Positions 1 to 9,040 of a stretch of 64,000 nucleotides of DNA are shown here, piece by piece. Each line of letters opens with the position of its first letter. Within the stretch, counting starts at the first letter, position 1. The notes beneath the pieces were generated by a model. It did no database searches. It saw only the letters and a program-made list of their open reading frames with translations, and was not told the DNA's origin. Origin of the DNA: Candidatus Thiodiazotropha endoloripes (GTDB lineage Bacteria > Pseudomonadota > Gammaproteobacteria > Chromatiales > Chromatiaceae); assembly GCF_001708965.1 (NCBI RefSeq), contig NZ_LVJW01000006.1, positions 1,178,001 to 1,242,000 of the forward strand. Direction: 5' to 3'. A program made the position numbers and the translations under genes.

Positions 1-2
1 TC

Positions 3-2033
3 GGATCCTGGATCGGTGGCGACCGTGACGGCAACCCCTACGTCACACCGGAGGTGACCCGTCTGGCCCTGACCCTGCAGCAGCAGACCATTCTGCAGGA
101 GTATATCCGCCGAGTGGACAGCCTGATTGCCGAACTGACTTTCTCAAATCGCTTCTGTAATCCCAATTGGGCGTTCACTGAGAGCCTGAAGGTCGACAAT
201 GAAATCTGCAAACAGCTGTTCTGCGACAATCCCCGTCGCTTCGAGGATGAACCCTACCGGCGCAAGCTCTACATCATGCGTGAACGATTACGCCTGACCA
301 TGCCTGCTTTACCAAGTGAGACGCTTGAAGAGTCTGGCCATGCCGGCGCCTATACCGATGAACAGGCCTTCCAGCGGGACCTCAAACTGATCTACAACTC
401 CCTGTTGAGCCATGGCGATGGAGATGCAGCTGAAGGGGCCTTGCAGGAGCTGATACACCTGGCGGAAACCTTTGGTTTTTATCTGATGTCTCTGGACATA
501 CGACAGGAGTCGAAACTGCACAGTGAAGCGGTGGCGGAAATCCTCAAACAGAGCGGCGACGCCAATGACTACCTGCAGCTCGATACCGATCAGAGATTGG
601 CCCTGCTTGACGCCAAAATCAGCAACGGACTGACCAAGCCGCTGCAGCGAGACCGCTTATCGGATGAGACCCGCAAGATGCTGGCGGTATTCGATCTGAT
701 CGCTGAAACCCAAACCAGCATCAGCCCAAAGGCGATTGGTCAGTACGTCATCTCCATGACCCACCAGGCCAGTGACATCATGGAGGTGGCCCTGCTTGGC
801 CGCCTGGCCGGACTGCTCGGCTTCGATCAGGGCAGTTGGTTCTGCCGACTGGAGATCTCTCCCCTGTTCGAAACCATCGACGATCTAAAACGTTGTGAAG
901 AGATTCTGCGAAGCCTGTTCGCAAACCCCTGTTATCAGAATCTGCTGAATGCCAGCCATCGACGGCAGGAGATCATGCTCGGTTATTCCGACTCTGCCAA
1001 GGACGGGGGAATCATGGCCTCAGCCTGGAATCTCTACCAGACCCAGCAGCGGATCATCGATCTCGCAGACCGGGAAAAATTGCGCTGCCGGCTGTTTCAC
1101 GGCCGGGGAGGCACCGTAGGGCGGGGCGGTGGGCCAACCCATCAATCGATCCTCGCCCAGCCGAAAAACACGGTCAACGGTGAGATCAAATTTACTGAAC
1201 AGGGTGAAGTTCTCTCCTACAAGTACAGCAACCAGGAGACAGCCATCTATGAACTGACCATGGGTATCACCGGCCTGTTGAAAGCCAGTCAGGGTCTGGT
1301 ATCCACAGTCAAGCAGGAGCGACAGGACTACAGCCAAATCATGCAGGAGATTGCCGGGCTTGGCGAGCAACAGTTCCGCAAACTCACTGAACAGACCCCC
1401 GGATTTCTCGACTACTTCTACGAGGCAACCCCGGTCAACGAGATCGGCCTGATGAACATCGGCTCCAGACCCTCCCATCGGAGCAAAGGAAACCGCTCCA
1501 AATCCTCGGTAAGAGCGATCGCCTGGGTATTCGGCTGGGGACAGTCGAGGCAGAATCTTCCTGGTTGGTATGGCATCGGCAGCGGTTTGGCCAACTGGCG
1601 CAAAAACAAGCCTGGCAGACTGAAAAAGCTTCGTACCATGTATCAGGAGTGGCCCTTCTTTCACGCCCTGTTGAATAACGCCCAGATGGCCTTGACCAAG
1701 TCGAACATGGCCATCGCACAAAAGTATGCCGATCTCTGTCTGGATAAACCCACCAGCCGAGCGATCTTCGACATGATCAAGCACGAGTACGAACTGACCT
1801 GCGCTGAAATTCTGACCATTGCCCAGCTGAATGAACTGCTGGATGACGCCCCCATTCTGCAGCAATCGATCCGCCGCAGAGACGCCTATCTGGATCCGCT
1901 TAATCACATTCAGCTGGAGTTGATCAAACACTACCGCTACAGTGGCCTGAGCGAAGAGCAGCAGGAGCTTTGGCTGACCCCCCTGTTACGCTCGATCAAT
2001 GCCATCTCCGCAGGCTTACGCAATACCGGCTAG
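3..2033 (+). CDS. ppc: Phosphoenolpyruvate carboxylase (5' end outside window)
   Basis: Carboxylates phosphoenolpyruvate with bicarbonate to oxaloacetate, the anaplerotic feed of the TCA cycle in the cytoplasm. The reading frame is open from base 3, where it encodes the family signature GSWIGGDRDGNP, so the gene starts before the window; the first possible internal start (GTG at 54) is not the real one. About 676 residues are visible against roughly 900 in the family, so about a quarter is missing at the N-terminus. Visible hallmarks are GYSDSAKDGG near base 980, the glycine-rich catalytic loop FHGRGGTVGRGGGPTH near 1096, the NIGSRPSHR segment near 1455, and the C-terminal GLRNTG that ends in the active site of this family. 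No frameshift is seen. Confidence 0.97.
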   Translation, partial: GSWIGGDRDGNPYVTPEVTRLALTLQQQTILQEYIRRVDSLIAELTFSNRFCNPNWAFTESLKVDNEICKQLFCDNPRRFEDEPYRRKLYIMRERLRLTMPALPSETLEESGHAGAYTDEQAFQRDLKLIYNSLLSHGDGDAAEGALQELIHLAETFGFYLMSLDIRQESKLHSEAVAEILKQSGDANDYLQLDTDQRLALLDAKISNGLTKPLQRDRLSDETRKMLAVFDLIAETQTSISPKAIGQYVISMTHQASDIMEVALLGRLAGLLGFDQGSWFCRLEISPLFETIDDLKRCEEILRSLFANPCYQNLLNASHRRQEIMLGYSDSAKDGGIMASAWNLYQTQQRIIDLADREKLRCRLFHGRGGTVGRGGGPTHQSILAQPKNTVNGEIKFTEQGEVLSYKYSNQETAIYELTMGITGLLKASQGLVSTVKQERQDYSQIMQEIAGLGEQQFRKLTEQTPGFLDYFYEATPVNEIGLMNIGSRPSHRSKGNRSKSSVRAIAWVFGWGQSRQNLPGWYGIGSGLANWRKNKPGRLKKLRTMYQEWPFFHALLNNAQMALTKSNMAIAQKYADLCLDKPTSRAIFDMIKHEYELTCAEILTIAQLNELLDDAPILQQSIRRRDAYLDPLNHIQLELIKHYRYSGLSEEQQELWLTPLLRSINAISAGLRNTG

Positions 2034-2198
2034 GGCTAAATATTCAACCCGGCGGCTGAAACTGAACTATCTGGTCACCGGATTAAATAGGATCCAAGCT
2101 TCCTCAACTCCCACAATTGTGAACAAGCCCAGGTTTTAGCCCTGAAACAGCCTGTAGATTCCAACAGACTCGCCGACTATTAGTCGTAGGCGCCAGCC

Positions 2199-2220
2199 GC
2201 TCCAACATCGGGGTTGGAGC
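2199..2220. terminator. Stem-loop between ppc and the CAP lipoprotein gene
   Basis: GCTCCAAC (2199-2206) pairs with GTTGGAGC (2213-2220) around a six-base loop. There is no U-run after it, so it is only a weak terminator candidate for ppc; it could also lie in the leader of the next gene, whose start is about 40 bases downstream. A smaller dyad (CGAC/GTCG) lies just upstream near 2174-2186. Confidence 0.4.
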
Positions 2221-2258
2221 TTGGTGGTGCCCTTGGTCTTTAGCTGATGGTTTGTCTT

Positions 2259-3602
2259 ATGTTCCGTAAAAACAATACAAAAGCCCTTCTCCTGTCACTG
2301 ATGCTCAGCCTCACATTAATCGCCTGTGGCGGTGGTGGATCCGGGGGTGATGATGGGAGTCCTCAAACCACAGTCGATGACAATACTCAGGATGACAGCA
2401 ACAGTGGAGATGAGAACAACACCCCACCGGATGATGGCGGCAACGACACGACAGCGCCGGATGAAGGGGATAACACCCCGGTGGAACCGGATCAGCCACC
2501 ACCGGCAGATGATGGAGTGACACCCCAGCCGGTAAACCAACCACCGGCAGCCTCGATCAGTGGCAGTCAAAACATCACCTCGGGGGAAACCGTCACTCTG
2601 GACGGCTCCGCATCCAGTGATCCTGATGGGGACAGCCTCAGTTACCTCTGGACACAGACCGGGGGAGAGGCGCTCACCCTGACCAACAATAGCAATCCCA
2701 GCCTCAGTTTCATCGCACCGGAAGTGATCCAGAGCAGCAGCTTGAGCCTGCGCTTGACGGTGAATGACGGGGAGTACAGCGCCACGGCTGATATCACCAT
2801 TCAACTCTCACCGGCTGCGGACACCACAGCCCCTGCGGTCACCAGCCGATCACCCCTGGCCGATGCGGTAGGTGTCTCAACCACCACCCAGGTCAGTGTC
2901 AGTTTCGACGAACCCCTGGATGCGACCCTGGTCGATGACCAGAGTCTTCTGGTTACCCAGGCAGGTTCGTCGGTAGCCGCCAGTGTCAGCTATGACTCAG
3001 ACAGCGACAGCCTGATCCTGAGTTTCGATAATCCACTGCTTGCAAACACCCTCTATCGGGTAACACTGGGGACAAATCTGCAGGATCTCTCAGGCAATCC
3101 GGTTGCACTTGAGAGCTGGGATTTCACCACCGGATCGAGCTACAACCTGGGCAGCACCAGCCAGGCAACCATCGATGCCTGCATGGACGACAGTGACAAA
3201 CTGATGCTGACTCTGGTAAACAATGCCCGTGCGGTCAGCAAGGATTGCGGCGGCACCAGTTATGGCGCCGTCGAAGCGATCGCCTGGCACTGCCAACTGG
3301 AAACCGCCGCACAGAACCACTCAACTTCCATGGCGGACAATGACTTTTTCGACCATAGCGGCCTGGATGGCTCAAGCCCTGGGGATAGAATCACAGCTGC
3401 AGGTTACAACTGGCGCACCTATGCCGAAAATATCGCAGCCGGCTACAACGATGAGGAGGCGGTGATGACCGCCTGGCTGGAGAGTCCCGGCCACTGCGCC
3501 AATATCATGAACACGGCCGTCACGGAAATGGGCGCCGGCATGGCAGAAAACCCATCGGCACGCTATCGAATCTACTGGACCCAGGACTTTGCGGATCAGT
3601 AA
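2259..3602 (+). CDS. Lipoprotein with Ig-like domains and C-terminal CAP domain
   Basis: Predicted exported lipoprotein: a basic start (MFRKNN), a hydrophobic stretch, and a lipobox ending LIAC followed by glycines. An Asp/Thr/Pro-rich linker of about 70 residues follows. Next comes a PKD-like Ig fold (about residues 95-185, with GSASSDPDGDSLSYLW), then an SbsA-type Ig domain (Big_5; about 190-290, ending WDFTTG). The last ~130 residues are a CAP/SCP (YkwD-like) domain with AWHCQLETAAQNHS, FFDHSG, YAENIAAGY and WLESPGHCANIMN. CAP domains of this type are widespread in secreted bacterial proteins, but the biochemical role is mostly unknown. I chose the ATG at 2259 because it gives a compact signal peptide; ATG 2247 in the same frame is possible. 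Confidence 0.85.
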   Translation: MFRKNNTKALLLSLMLSLTLIACGGGGSGGDDGSPQTTVDDNTQDDSNSGDENNTPPDDGGNDTTAPDEGDNTPVEPDQPPPADDGVTPQPVNQPPAASISGSQNITSGETVTLDGSASSDPDGDSLSYLWTQTGGEALTLTNNSNPSLSFIAPEVIQSSSLSLRLTVNDGEYSATADITIQLSPAADTTAPAVTSRSPLADAVGVSTTTQVSVSFDEPLDATLVDDQSLLVTQAGSSVAASVSYDSDSDSLILSFDNPLLANTLYRVTLGTNLQDLSGNPVALESWDFTTGSSYNLGSTSQATIDACMDDSDKLMLTLVNNARAVSKDCGGTSYGAVEAIAWHCQLETAAQNHSTSMADNDFFDHSGLDGSSPGDRITAAGYNWRTYAENIAAGYNDEEAVMTAWLESPGHCANIMNTAVTEMGAGMAENPSARYRIYWTQDFADQ

Positions 3603-3652
3603 TGGGCTGGATCATTCTCTGGGCAGACAATCCATCGAGGTGATCTCCCGGC

Positions 3653-4342
3653 TCAGGCGTTCTCGCCTTCACGGCCGAGGGAATCCAACACCCCCTGCAG
3701 GATATCAAACCGCTGTTTCGCCTTTTGCCAGGCTTCACTTTCGGCCGCTGCGCCAAACAAATCCTCACCCTGACGACAGAGTTCAGACAACTGTGCCGTA
3801 TCGAACAGGGTGATGGCGGTTTCAAACTCATCCTGCTCCGCACTCAACAGTACCGGCAGCAGTTCATTTTGAAGGATCAGTGAATCGGGATCGAGCAGGT
3901 CGGCCACCAAAGGATGCTCAAGCAATGCATAATGGGTTTTTCGGGCGGCCTCCTCCTGCTGCAGCTCTTGATGCGCCAGGGTGTCATTACCGGCCCCTTT
4001 CCATACCGCACGCATGATCACCTCGACCAGTTTCATGATCGCCTGCTTGTTCGGAGTCTGATCATCGGCCAGTCGGCAGGCGTTTTCGTAGGCCTTGTCG
4101 AGTCGCTCTTTAAGCTCAAGAATCACATCGCTCTGCTCATGGGGACCCAGGGCCACGGCTTCCCCGACCAGCTTGCGCAGACTCTCGATATAGGCGACCA
4201 GCTCCTCATGGTCGAGACGTTGGGCTTCTGTCAATTGCTCCTGGGTCAGCTGATTCTGTGACGCTTGAAACAGGGGATTGTCATGCTTGCGCATCAAATG
4301 ACGTTCAAAACGTCCGGGAAGTTCACTAAACAGCAGATTCAT
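3653..4342 (-). CDS. Unrecognised 229-residue protein
   Basis: I do not recognise this family. The product is soluble, acidic and mostly helical, with no signal peptide or membrane segment. It contains a heptad-like stretch (HEELVAYIESLRKLVGEAVAL and following, about residues 45-90), a Trp-containing middle (MRAVWKGAGND) and a C-terminal helix ending DSLGREGENA. The frame is clean from an ATG at 4342, and codon use resembles the neighbours. It converges on the CAP lipoprotein gene, with 50 bases between the stops. It stands alone, and the context says nothing about its function. Confidence 0.75.
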   Translation of the reverse strand: MNLLFSELPGRFERHLMRKHDNPLFQASQNQLTQEQLTEAQRLDHEELVAYIESLRKLVGEAVALGPHEQSDVILELKERLDKAYENACRLADDQTPNKQAIMKLVEVIMRAVWKGAGNDTLAHQELQQEEAARKTHYALLEHPLVADLLDPDSLILQNELLPVLLSAEQDEFETAITLFDTAQLSELCRQGEDLFGAAAESEAWQKAKQRFDILQGVLDSLGREGENA

Positions 4343-4887
4343 ATCGGGACCACCTTCTCGCTACACCAGTCAACCCTGCTGGGTGCCAATCGCTCTCCGG
4401 CATGGTGTCAGGATGAATGATACCCCAGCCGGCCAGTAAATATAGCCACAGAGATGAGGCGCGGTGGATAGCAACCACACACCAGCGTTCTGCATTGAAT
4501 TGGAGTATCCACGGCTCTTACCTGATCTGTTATTGCTTTTTTTGCCGGTGTATCAGGATAAAGAGTATTTGAGCTATTTGTACCATGAAACCCGTCCCAA
4601 TAGGGAGTGATGGGGGGCATCCTCTCGCCAATCTATCTACGCCGGCCTATGATCTCCGGTGCAGATGACCGAACAAAATCGCCACCAGGCACTGTAAACA
4701 ACCGGTCACACTTTGAGAAAAATGAACTAAAACCTTGCAGTTCATTGACTTATGTCAGTTAAAAACGAGCATGCCGCAATTACCCTGGTCTCCGCAATGT
4801 TATTGCTTGTCTCCCGTGAAAAGACACTCTTACTGTTGTCTATTCTTTTGTGGAGCTTTTGGTCAAGTCAATTTTGGAGGACAAACC
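4343..4887. other. Gene-poor gap of 545 bases
   Basis: No convincing gene is seen. A minus-strand frame at 4408-4620 reads as low-complexity, proline- and cysteine-rich sequence without a ribosome site. The right end of the gap should hold the promoter and leader of the microprotein gene at 4888; a small dyad TGAC-TTA-TGTCA lies near 4746, but no clean -35/-10 pair was found. Confidence 0.5.
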
Positions 4888-4968
4888 ATGTTAGGTAGTG
4901 ATAAAGCAATAGTCGGCGCACTAGCAATCCTGGTACTGGGTATCATTATCTCAGTAATGATTGGCTAA
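4888..4968 (+). CDS. 26-residue single-span membrane microprotein
   Basis: The ATG is preceded by a strong ribosome site (GGAGGA at 4877-4882, six bases away), and the frame encodes MLGSDKAIVGALAILVLGIIISVMIG before TAA. Residues 8-25 form one hydrophobic helix, preceded by a charged cap (SDK). The upstream extension of the frame (to 4735) is Cys/Gln-rich and lacks a ribosome site, so the short form is the likely product. It is followed directly by a GC-rich hairpin, which makes a self-contained monocistronic unit. Size and layout resemble small membrane subunits or regulators, but no named family can be assigned. Confidence 0.65.
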   Translation: MLGSDKAIVGALAILVLGIIISVMIG

Positions 4969-4977
4969 CTGCAGAAT

Positions 4978-5007
4978 AGGGCGGTGGTCAGTCACTGGCC
5001 CCGCCCT
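4978..5007 (+). terminator. Terminator-like hairpin after the microprotein
   Basis: AGGGCGG (4978-4984) pairs with CCGCCCT (5001-5007). A second inner stem GGTCAG/CTGGCC, with one G-U pair, closes a three-base loop. It begins ten bases after the microprotein stop codon. There is only a weak AT tail (GCAAAAT). Confidence 0.55.
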
Positions 5008-5029
5008 GCAAAATACCAGAGCACTCGCT

Positions 5030-5051
5030 TAGGGCCAGTTAACAGGCCCTA
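5030..5051. terminator. Hairpin between convergent microprotein and hemerythrin genes
   Basis: TAGGGCC pairs with GGCCCTA around an eight-base AT-rich loop (AGTTAACA). It lies 31 bases beyond the hemerythrin stop on the minus strand and downstream of the microprotein on the plus strand, so it could serve either transcript. No U-run is present. Confidence 0.45.
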
Positions 5052-5081
5052 GCCTGACCAGCTCACACTTTCCAGCTTTCT

Positions 5082-5519
5082 CTAACGAATAAACCGGCCT
5101 AAGAACTGGGCTGTCACCATGTCCATAGTTTTGACATGACTATCAAACCAATTGCGCCACTCGATGAAGATAAAGTCGGCCAGGGCTTCCAGATTGAACT
5201 CCGTGAGCCATTGAGCCTGTAGCGATTCAAGGCCTGACAACACCTGATCATGCTCCCCCTTATGCACCGGATAGGCGTGGAAGCCATGCTCCATCATCAT
5301 TTTGTTTTCACCTTCAAAATGTTCCTGGGTATGATCGATCCAGGCCATTAGCGAGTGACTGATCTTCTCAATTTCGGGCTCGACTTCTAATCCGTTGATC
5401 AGCAGCGTTCCCAACTGGTTGATCATTTCAACCTCTTCCCGATGCACCTGATTCATCACTTCCAGTTCGACAAGCGGTATCTGATCACTGGCTACGATAG
5501 GTAGCTGATATTTACTCAT
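5082..5519 (-). CDS. Bacteriohemerythrin
   Basis: Non-heme diiron protein that reversibly binds O2, used for oxygen sensing, storage or delivery; cytoplasmic. All seven expected ligands are visible in the correct spacing: His26; His67 with Glu71 (HFEGE); His86 with His90 (HKGEH); and His128 with Asp133 (HVKTMD). The 145-residue length is normal for single-domain bacteriohemerythrins. I chose the start MSKYQLPIV at 5519; an upstream in-frame ATG at 5558 would add 13 residues (MMRSFNARDLWCA) that do not look conserved. It lies downstream of the hybrid kinase on the same strand, but 230 bases away, so co-transcription is uncertain. Confidence 0.9.
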   Translation of the reverse strand: MSKYQLPIVASDQIPLVELEVMNQVHREEVEMINQLGTLLINGLEVEPEIEKISHSLMAWIDHTQEHFEGENKMMMEHGFHAYPVHKGEHDQVLSGLESLQAQWLTEFNLEALADFIFIEWRNWFDSHVKTMDMVTAQFLGRFIR

Positions 5520-5752
5520 GGCGCACCAAAGATCTCTAGCATTGAAACTGCGCATCATAGAGGATGGTGGTGATTACAAACTTGACATGAATCAAGCAAA
5601 TAATGAGTTGATAAGATTATTCGCATTCAGCGGGCCGAAGCGCCTCGAAAGGGTAATCGACTCTGCCGGGCGACACGATTTGAAACAGGGAATGTATGAA
5701 GCTTGGGAAGTAATCTATTTTATCTGATCGCTACGCTCAATCATGGCAAGGA

Positions 5753-7648
5753 TTAGATCAACATGGTATTGGCGACTCGCTTCTTTTCCGTGTAACCGCC
5801 ACTATAGGCATGGGTCAAAGTCTTTTCCAACTCCTCCATTCCAACCGGCTTTGTCAACAGGTCAGAAAACCCGGCATCGAGAATCGTTTGATGCTGTTCG
5901 GGAAAAGCATGCGCTGTGGTCGCAATCAGAATGGGTATTGCGCTACTCTCAGCCCGTAATCGATTTGCCACATCCATCCCACTGATATCGGGCATTTGAA
6001 TATCCATCAACACAACATCAAAGTGGTTGTTGCGTATTTGAGCCAAGGCTTCATAGCCATTACTGGCGACAGCATAGGGATTTCCAAGCTTGGTAAGAAA
6101 TGCACAAAGCAGCATTCGATTGATTTCGTTATCATCGACAACCAGTACATGAAAGTTTTGTCGCTGTTGTTGCGTGACAGTGGCAGCCCTTGGTGCCTGC
6201 AAACAGAAATTATCTTTGCAACAGACTCTCAGTGGCAACTCCAGACTGAAACAGGAACCTTCACTCAAACGGCTGCTGACATCCAGTTCACCATCCATTT
6301 TTTCCACCAGGCTCTTGACGATTGCCAGACCCAGCCCGGCACCTTCCGTTTTACGGGTTTCAAAATTTTCCACCCGGGTGAAATTATCGAAAATTGTACT
6401 TAATTCCTCCTCCGCAATACCGATTCCGGTATCCTCGACTTCAAATCTAAGCAATACTTTTTTGCCGTTTGAGTTCAACAGTTTTATAGTCAAACTGACA
6501 TAACCGCACTCGGTATATTTAATCGCGTTGGAAAGCAGATTGCTGACAATCTGACGCAATCGGTTCGCATCCCCATACAGCCTTTTATGAAGCTGCTTGT
6601 CGATACACAGTTTAAGAGCCAGATTCTTACGCTCTGCAACCGGGCCCATGATGGCAACAACCTCTTCCATTTCCGTACACAGTGAGAAGGATTCCTCATT
6701 TAAACTGATCTGGCCAGATTCGATCGAGGTGATATCCAGAATGTCATTCACAATATGTAACAGACTTTTCGCTGCTTTGCCGATCTGTGAAACATATTGA
6801 TGATGTTTCTGTTCCAGATTCTCTTCCTGCAACAACTCGGTAAAACCCATGATGCCGTTCAACGGTGTGCGCAGTTCATGACTTACATTGGCCAGAAACT
6901 GATTCTTTGCTTCACTCGCCCGCTCAGATCTCTCCTTGGCGTCAATCAGCTGGCTCTCAATCTTTTTACCCTGTTCGATCTTATGGGTCAGCTCAAGATT
7001 CTTTTTTGCTATTTCAGCATGAGAGTCCCTCACCTCTCCAAGAAGCTTTTCATTGTCCAGCCATAACTGGATATTGTGTTTGACGTTACGACTGTAACTT
7101 TTTGCAACCCACAACATAAAAACCATATAGATCAATATCAGGATCAATACGGTTTCAGCAAGGGCGGTTCCCTGCATCAGCAGGGTTATCAGTGTTGGAG
7201 TCAGTAAAGAAAAGAGGGTCAGTACATAGTTCTTGAATATCACTGCCCGGGTGATGATACCACCCGCTGTGACACCGCCAAGAATAAACAGCGTCAACAT
7301 ATGGTAGGTCTCATCCTCGATCATAAAACCGATCGGCCCAAGAAAGCCCCAGGGGACAACACTCACCAACACAAGAATGGTGTAGATGCTGAGCCAACTG
7401 TTTGCATTATTCAGATTGACCCGGTTTTCAAACTGACGGGCAACAAAGAAAACCGATGCCGAACAGATCACATTGATACAGACCCAGGTTATCAGCAATG
7501 GCGTTGAAACCAGGCCCCAGAAAAAAAAGATGATGGCTGCAAAAGTCGCATAACTGCCAATACTGGCTTTTGTTGCAAGCTTGTAAGATTCCTTGGCTAA
7601 TTCCAGATTGAGCTTGTTATTCATCTTCCGTTGAAGTGTCAGTTCCAT
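5753..7648 (-). CDS. Membrane hybrid histidine kinase with receiver domain
   Basis: Two-component sensor. The N-terminus (about residues 30-185) holds five to six hydrophobic segments with very short loops and no large periplasmic sensor. A coiled-coil linker (195-250) leads to a HisKA domain with phospho-acceptor His257 (FLANVSHELRTPLN). The ATPase domain follows, with N box NLLSNAIKY, DTGIGIAEEE (406-415) and GAGLGLAI (436-443). The C-terminal receiver has VVDDNEIN and phospho-acceptor Asp549 (LMDIQMP). No HPt domain is present, so a separate HPt protein is expected. No partner regulator is adjacent. ATG at 7624 (MNNKLN) is an alternative start. Confidence 0.92.
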   Translation of the reverse strand: MELTLQRKMNNKLNLELAKESYKLATKASIGSYATFAAIIFFFWGLVSTPLLITWVCINVICSASVFFVARQFENRVNLNNANSWLSIYTILVLVSVVPWGFLGPIGFMIEDETYHMLTLFILGGVTAGGIITRAVIFKNYVLTLFSLLTPTLITLLMQGTALAETVLILILIYMVFMLWVAKSYSRNVKHNIQLWLDNEKLLGEVRDSHAEIAKKNLELTHKIEQGKKIESQLIDAKERSERASEAKNQFLANVSHELRTPLNGIMGFTELLQEENLEQKHHQYVSQIGKAAKSLLHIVNDILDITSIESGQISLNEESFSLCTEMEEVVAIMGPVAERKNLALKLCIDKQLHKRLYGDANRLRQIVSNLLSNAIKYTECGYVSLTIKLLNSNGKKVLLRFEVEDTGIGIAEEELSTIFDNFTRVENFETRKTEGAGLGLAIVKSLVEKMDGELDVSSRLSEGSCFSLELPLRVCCKDNFCLQAPRAATVTQQQRQNFHVLVVDDNEINRMLLCAFLTKLGNPYAVASNGYEALAQIRNNHFDVVLMDIQMPDISGMDVANRLRAESSAIPILIATTAHAFPEQHQTILDAGFSDLLTKPVGMEELEKTLTHAYSGGYTEKKRVANTMLI

Positions 7649-8138
7649 CTATCTTCAGTCCATGCGTTAAATCTACTTATTGTTTTCGATTACCTGCCAA
7701 CCTTCAGTCAGATAAATGCATCGGCGTCTGCTGACACGACTCGGATTACTATTATCTTCAGCAAGGCAAGATAGTCACTCTACTGCTCATTCAGCCTATG
7801 TGAAAGAGTGAGTTAATGCCTGTAATAACAGCTTCACTGCTACGAATTTCACCTGTAAACAGTCAATTGAAATCGTGTCAACAAGGCCTAGATGGTAATG
7901 CCTGTCAAGCCAGCAGACAACAGTTTGCATTAAATGGGGTTTTTTTAATCTACGGATGAATAGTGAAATGGCTACTGGTTGTTTACGCAGATAACCTTTC
8001 GGCCATTCCAGATCTGTTTCGGAAAATCAGATTCAAAGCGATTCTGTCTTTTGAATTAACAATGCTCAGTTAAATCTTCGGATCCGACAAAAAGCAGCCA
8101 TGTAGCCTGACCATCCCGCAATTTTCTGTCAGGACCTG
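7649..8138. other. Gap of 490 bases without a recognisable gene
   Basis: The segment is AT-richer than the coding neighbours and must contain the minus-strand promoter of the hybrid kinase at its left end. I see no open frame with a ribosome site, no tRNA-like fold and no strong terminator. Only a weak dyad, CCTGAC/GTCAGG, lies near 8107-8135, downstream of the dehydrogenase gene. Confidence 0.5.
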
Positions 8139-9026
8139 TTAACAACCGATATCGGTTTCCGCATCGAAACCCGGATTGATCGCTTCATACAGGGCTGAAT
8201 AGTCTTCATCACCATATCCAGCCTGTTGACCACTGTTCAAAATACTCAGTGTGGCGTCGGCCACTTCACCGTTCATGCCGGAAGATTCTGCCACCTGTTT
8301 AAACAGTCCGATATCTTTGATCAGATGCTTCAGGGGAAAGTTGGCTTTACTGTAGTCGTGCTCGAGATACTTCTGCAGCTTTTTATCGAAAGTCTGTGCA
8401 TAGAGTGCGCTTTCACGCAGTAGCTTCATGAAATGTTCAACTTCGACACCCTCAGCCCGGATCAACCCCAGGCTTTGGGCGAAGCCAACCGTCAATGCGG
8501 CGATCAGTTGATTCATCGCCAATTTCATTGCAGCTGCCTGACCGACCCCACCTACCAGGTCGACCTCCTTACCCAGTCCTCTGAGTAGCAACAGGCAGTG
8601 GTGGTAGACCTCCTCGGAACCACCGGCCATGACGATCAATTCACCACTCATCGCCTCCGGAATACTGCCGAGTACCGGCACCTCCAGATAGTCAGCACCC
8701 GACTGTTGCACCCTGTCAGCAAGTTCGCGGCTTTGATCGGGCGAGATGGTGCCCATCTGCAACACCGTCTTACCGCCAAGCCGGCTCACGACCTCATCAC
8801 TGAACAGCACCGACCCGATTGCCTCGGCATCACTCAAAGTCAGCAGGATGACCTCTGTATCACTGACGGCATCTGTCAGATTCCCTGTCACGGTAATGCC
8901 TTCGGACTGCGCCATCTGCAGACGTGATTCTGATCGGTTCCAGGCTTTCACCTCATGACCTCGTTGAATCAAACGATGGGCAACCGGCAGTCCCATCAAA
9001 CCAAGTCCTAGCAGGGTTACTTTCAT
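8139..9026 (-). CDS. NAD(P)-dependent beta-hydroxyacid dehydrogenase
   Basis: Member of the 3-hydroxyisobutyrate / tartronate-semialdehyde / succinic-semialdehyde (GLYR) reductase family. The Rossmann motif GLGLMGLPVAHRL lies at residues 7-19, and WNRSESR at the end of the second strand suggests NADP preference. A substrate-binding segment contains PVLGSIPEAMSGEL, and the family lysine is in AAAMKLAMNQL. The length of 295 matches the family. The exact substrate cannot be read from the sequence. It follows hemE by 14 bases on the same strand, so they are likely co-transcribed, although no pathway link is obvious. Confidence 0.88.
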   Translation of the reverse strand: MKVTLLGLGLMGLPVAHRLIQRGHEVKAWNRSESRLQMAQSEGITVTGNLTDAVSDTEVILLTLSDAEAIGSVLFSDEVVSRLGGKTVLQMGTISPDQSRELADRVQQSGADYLEVPVLGSIPEAMSGELIVMAGGSEEVYHHCLLLLRGLGKEVDLVGGVGQAAAMKLAMNQLIAALTVGFAQSLGLIRAEGVEVEHFMKLLRESALYAQTFDKKLQKYLEHDYSKANFPLKHLIKDIGLFKQVAESSGMNGEVADATLSILNSGQQAGYGDEDYSALYEAINPGFDAETDIGC

Positions 9027-9040
9027 AATTTTAACTGGCT

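Noticed and set aside
4408-4620. Possible 70-residue minus-strand gene
   Set aside because: No ribosome site, Pro/Cys/Thr-rich random-looking sequence, no family resemblance.
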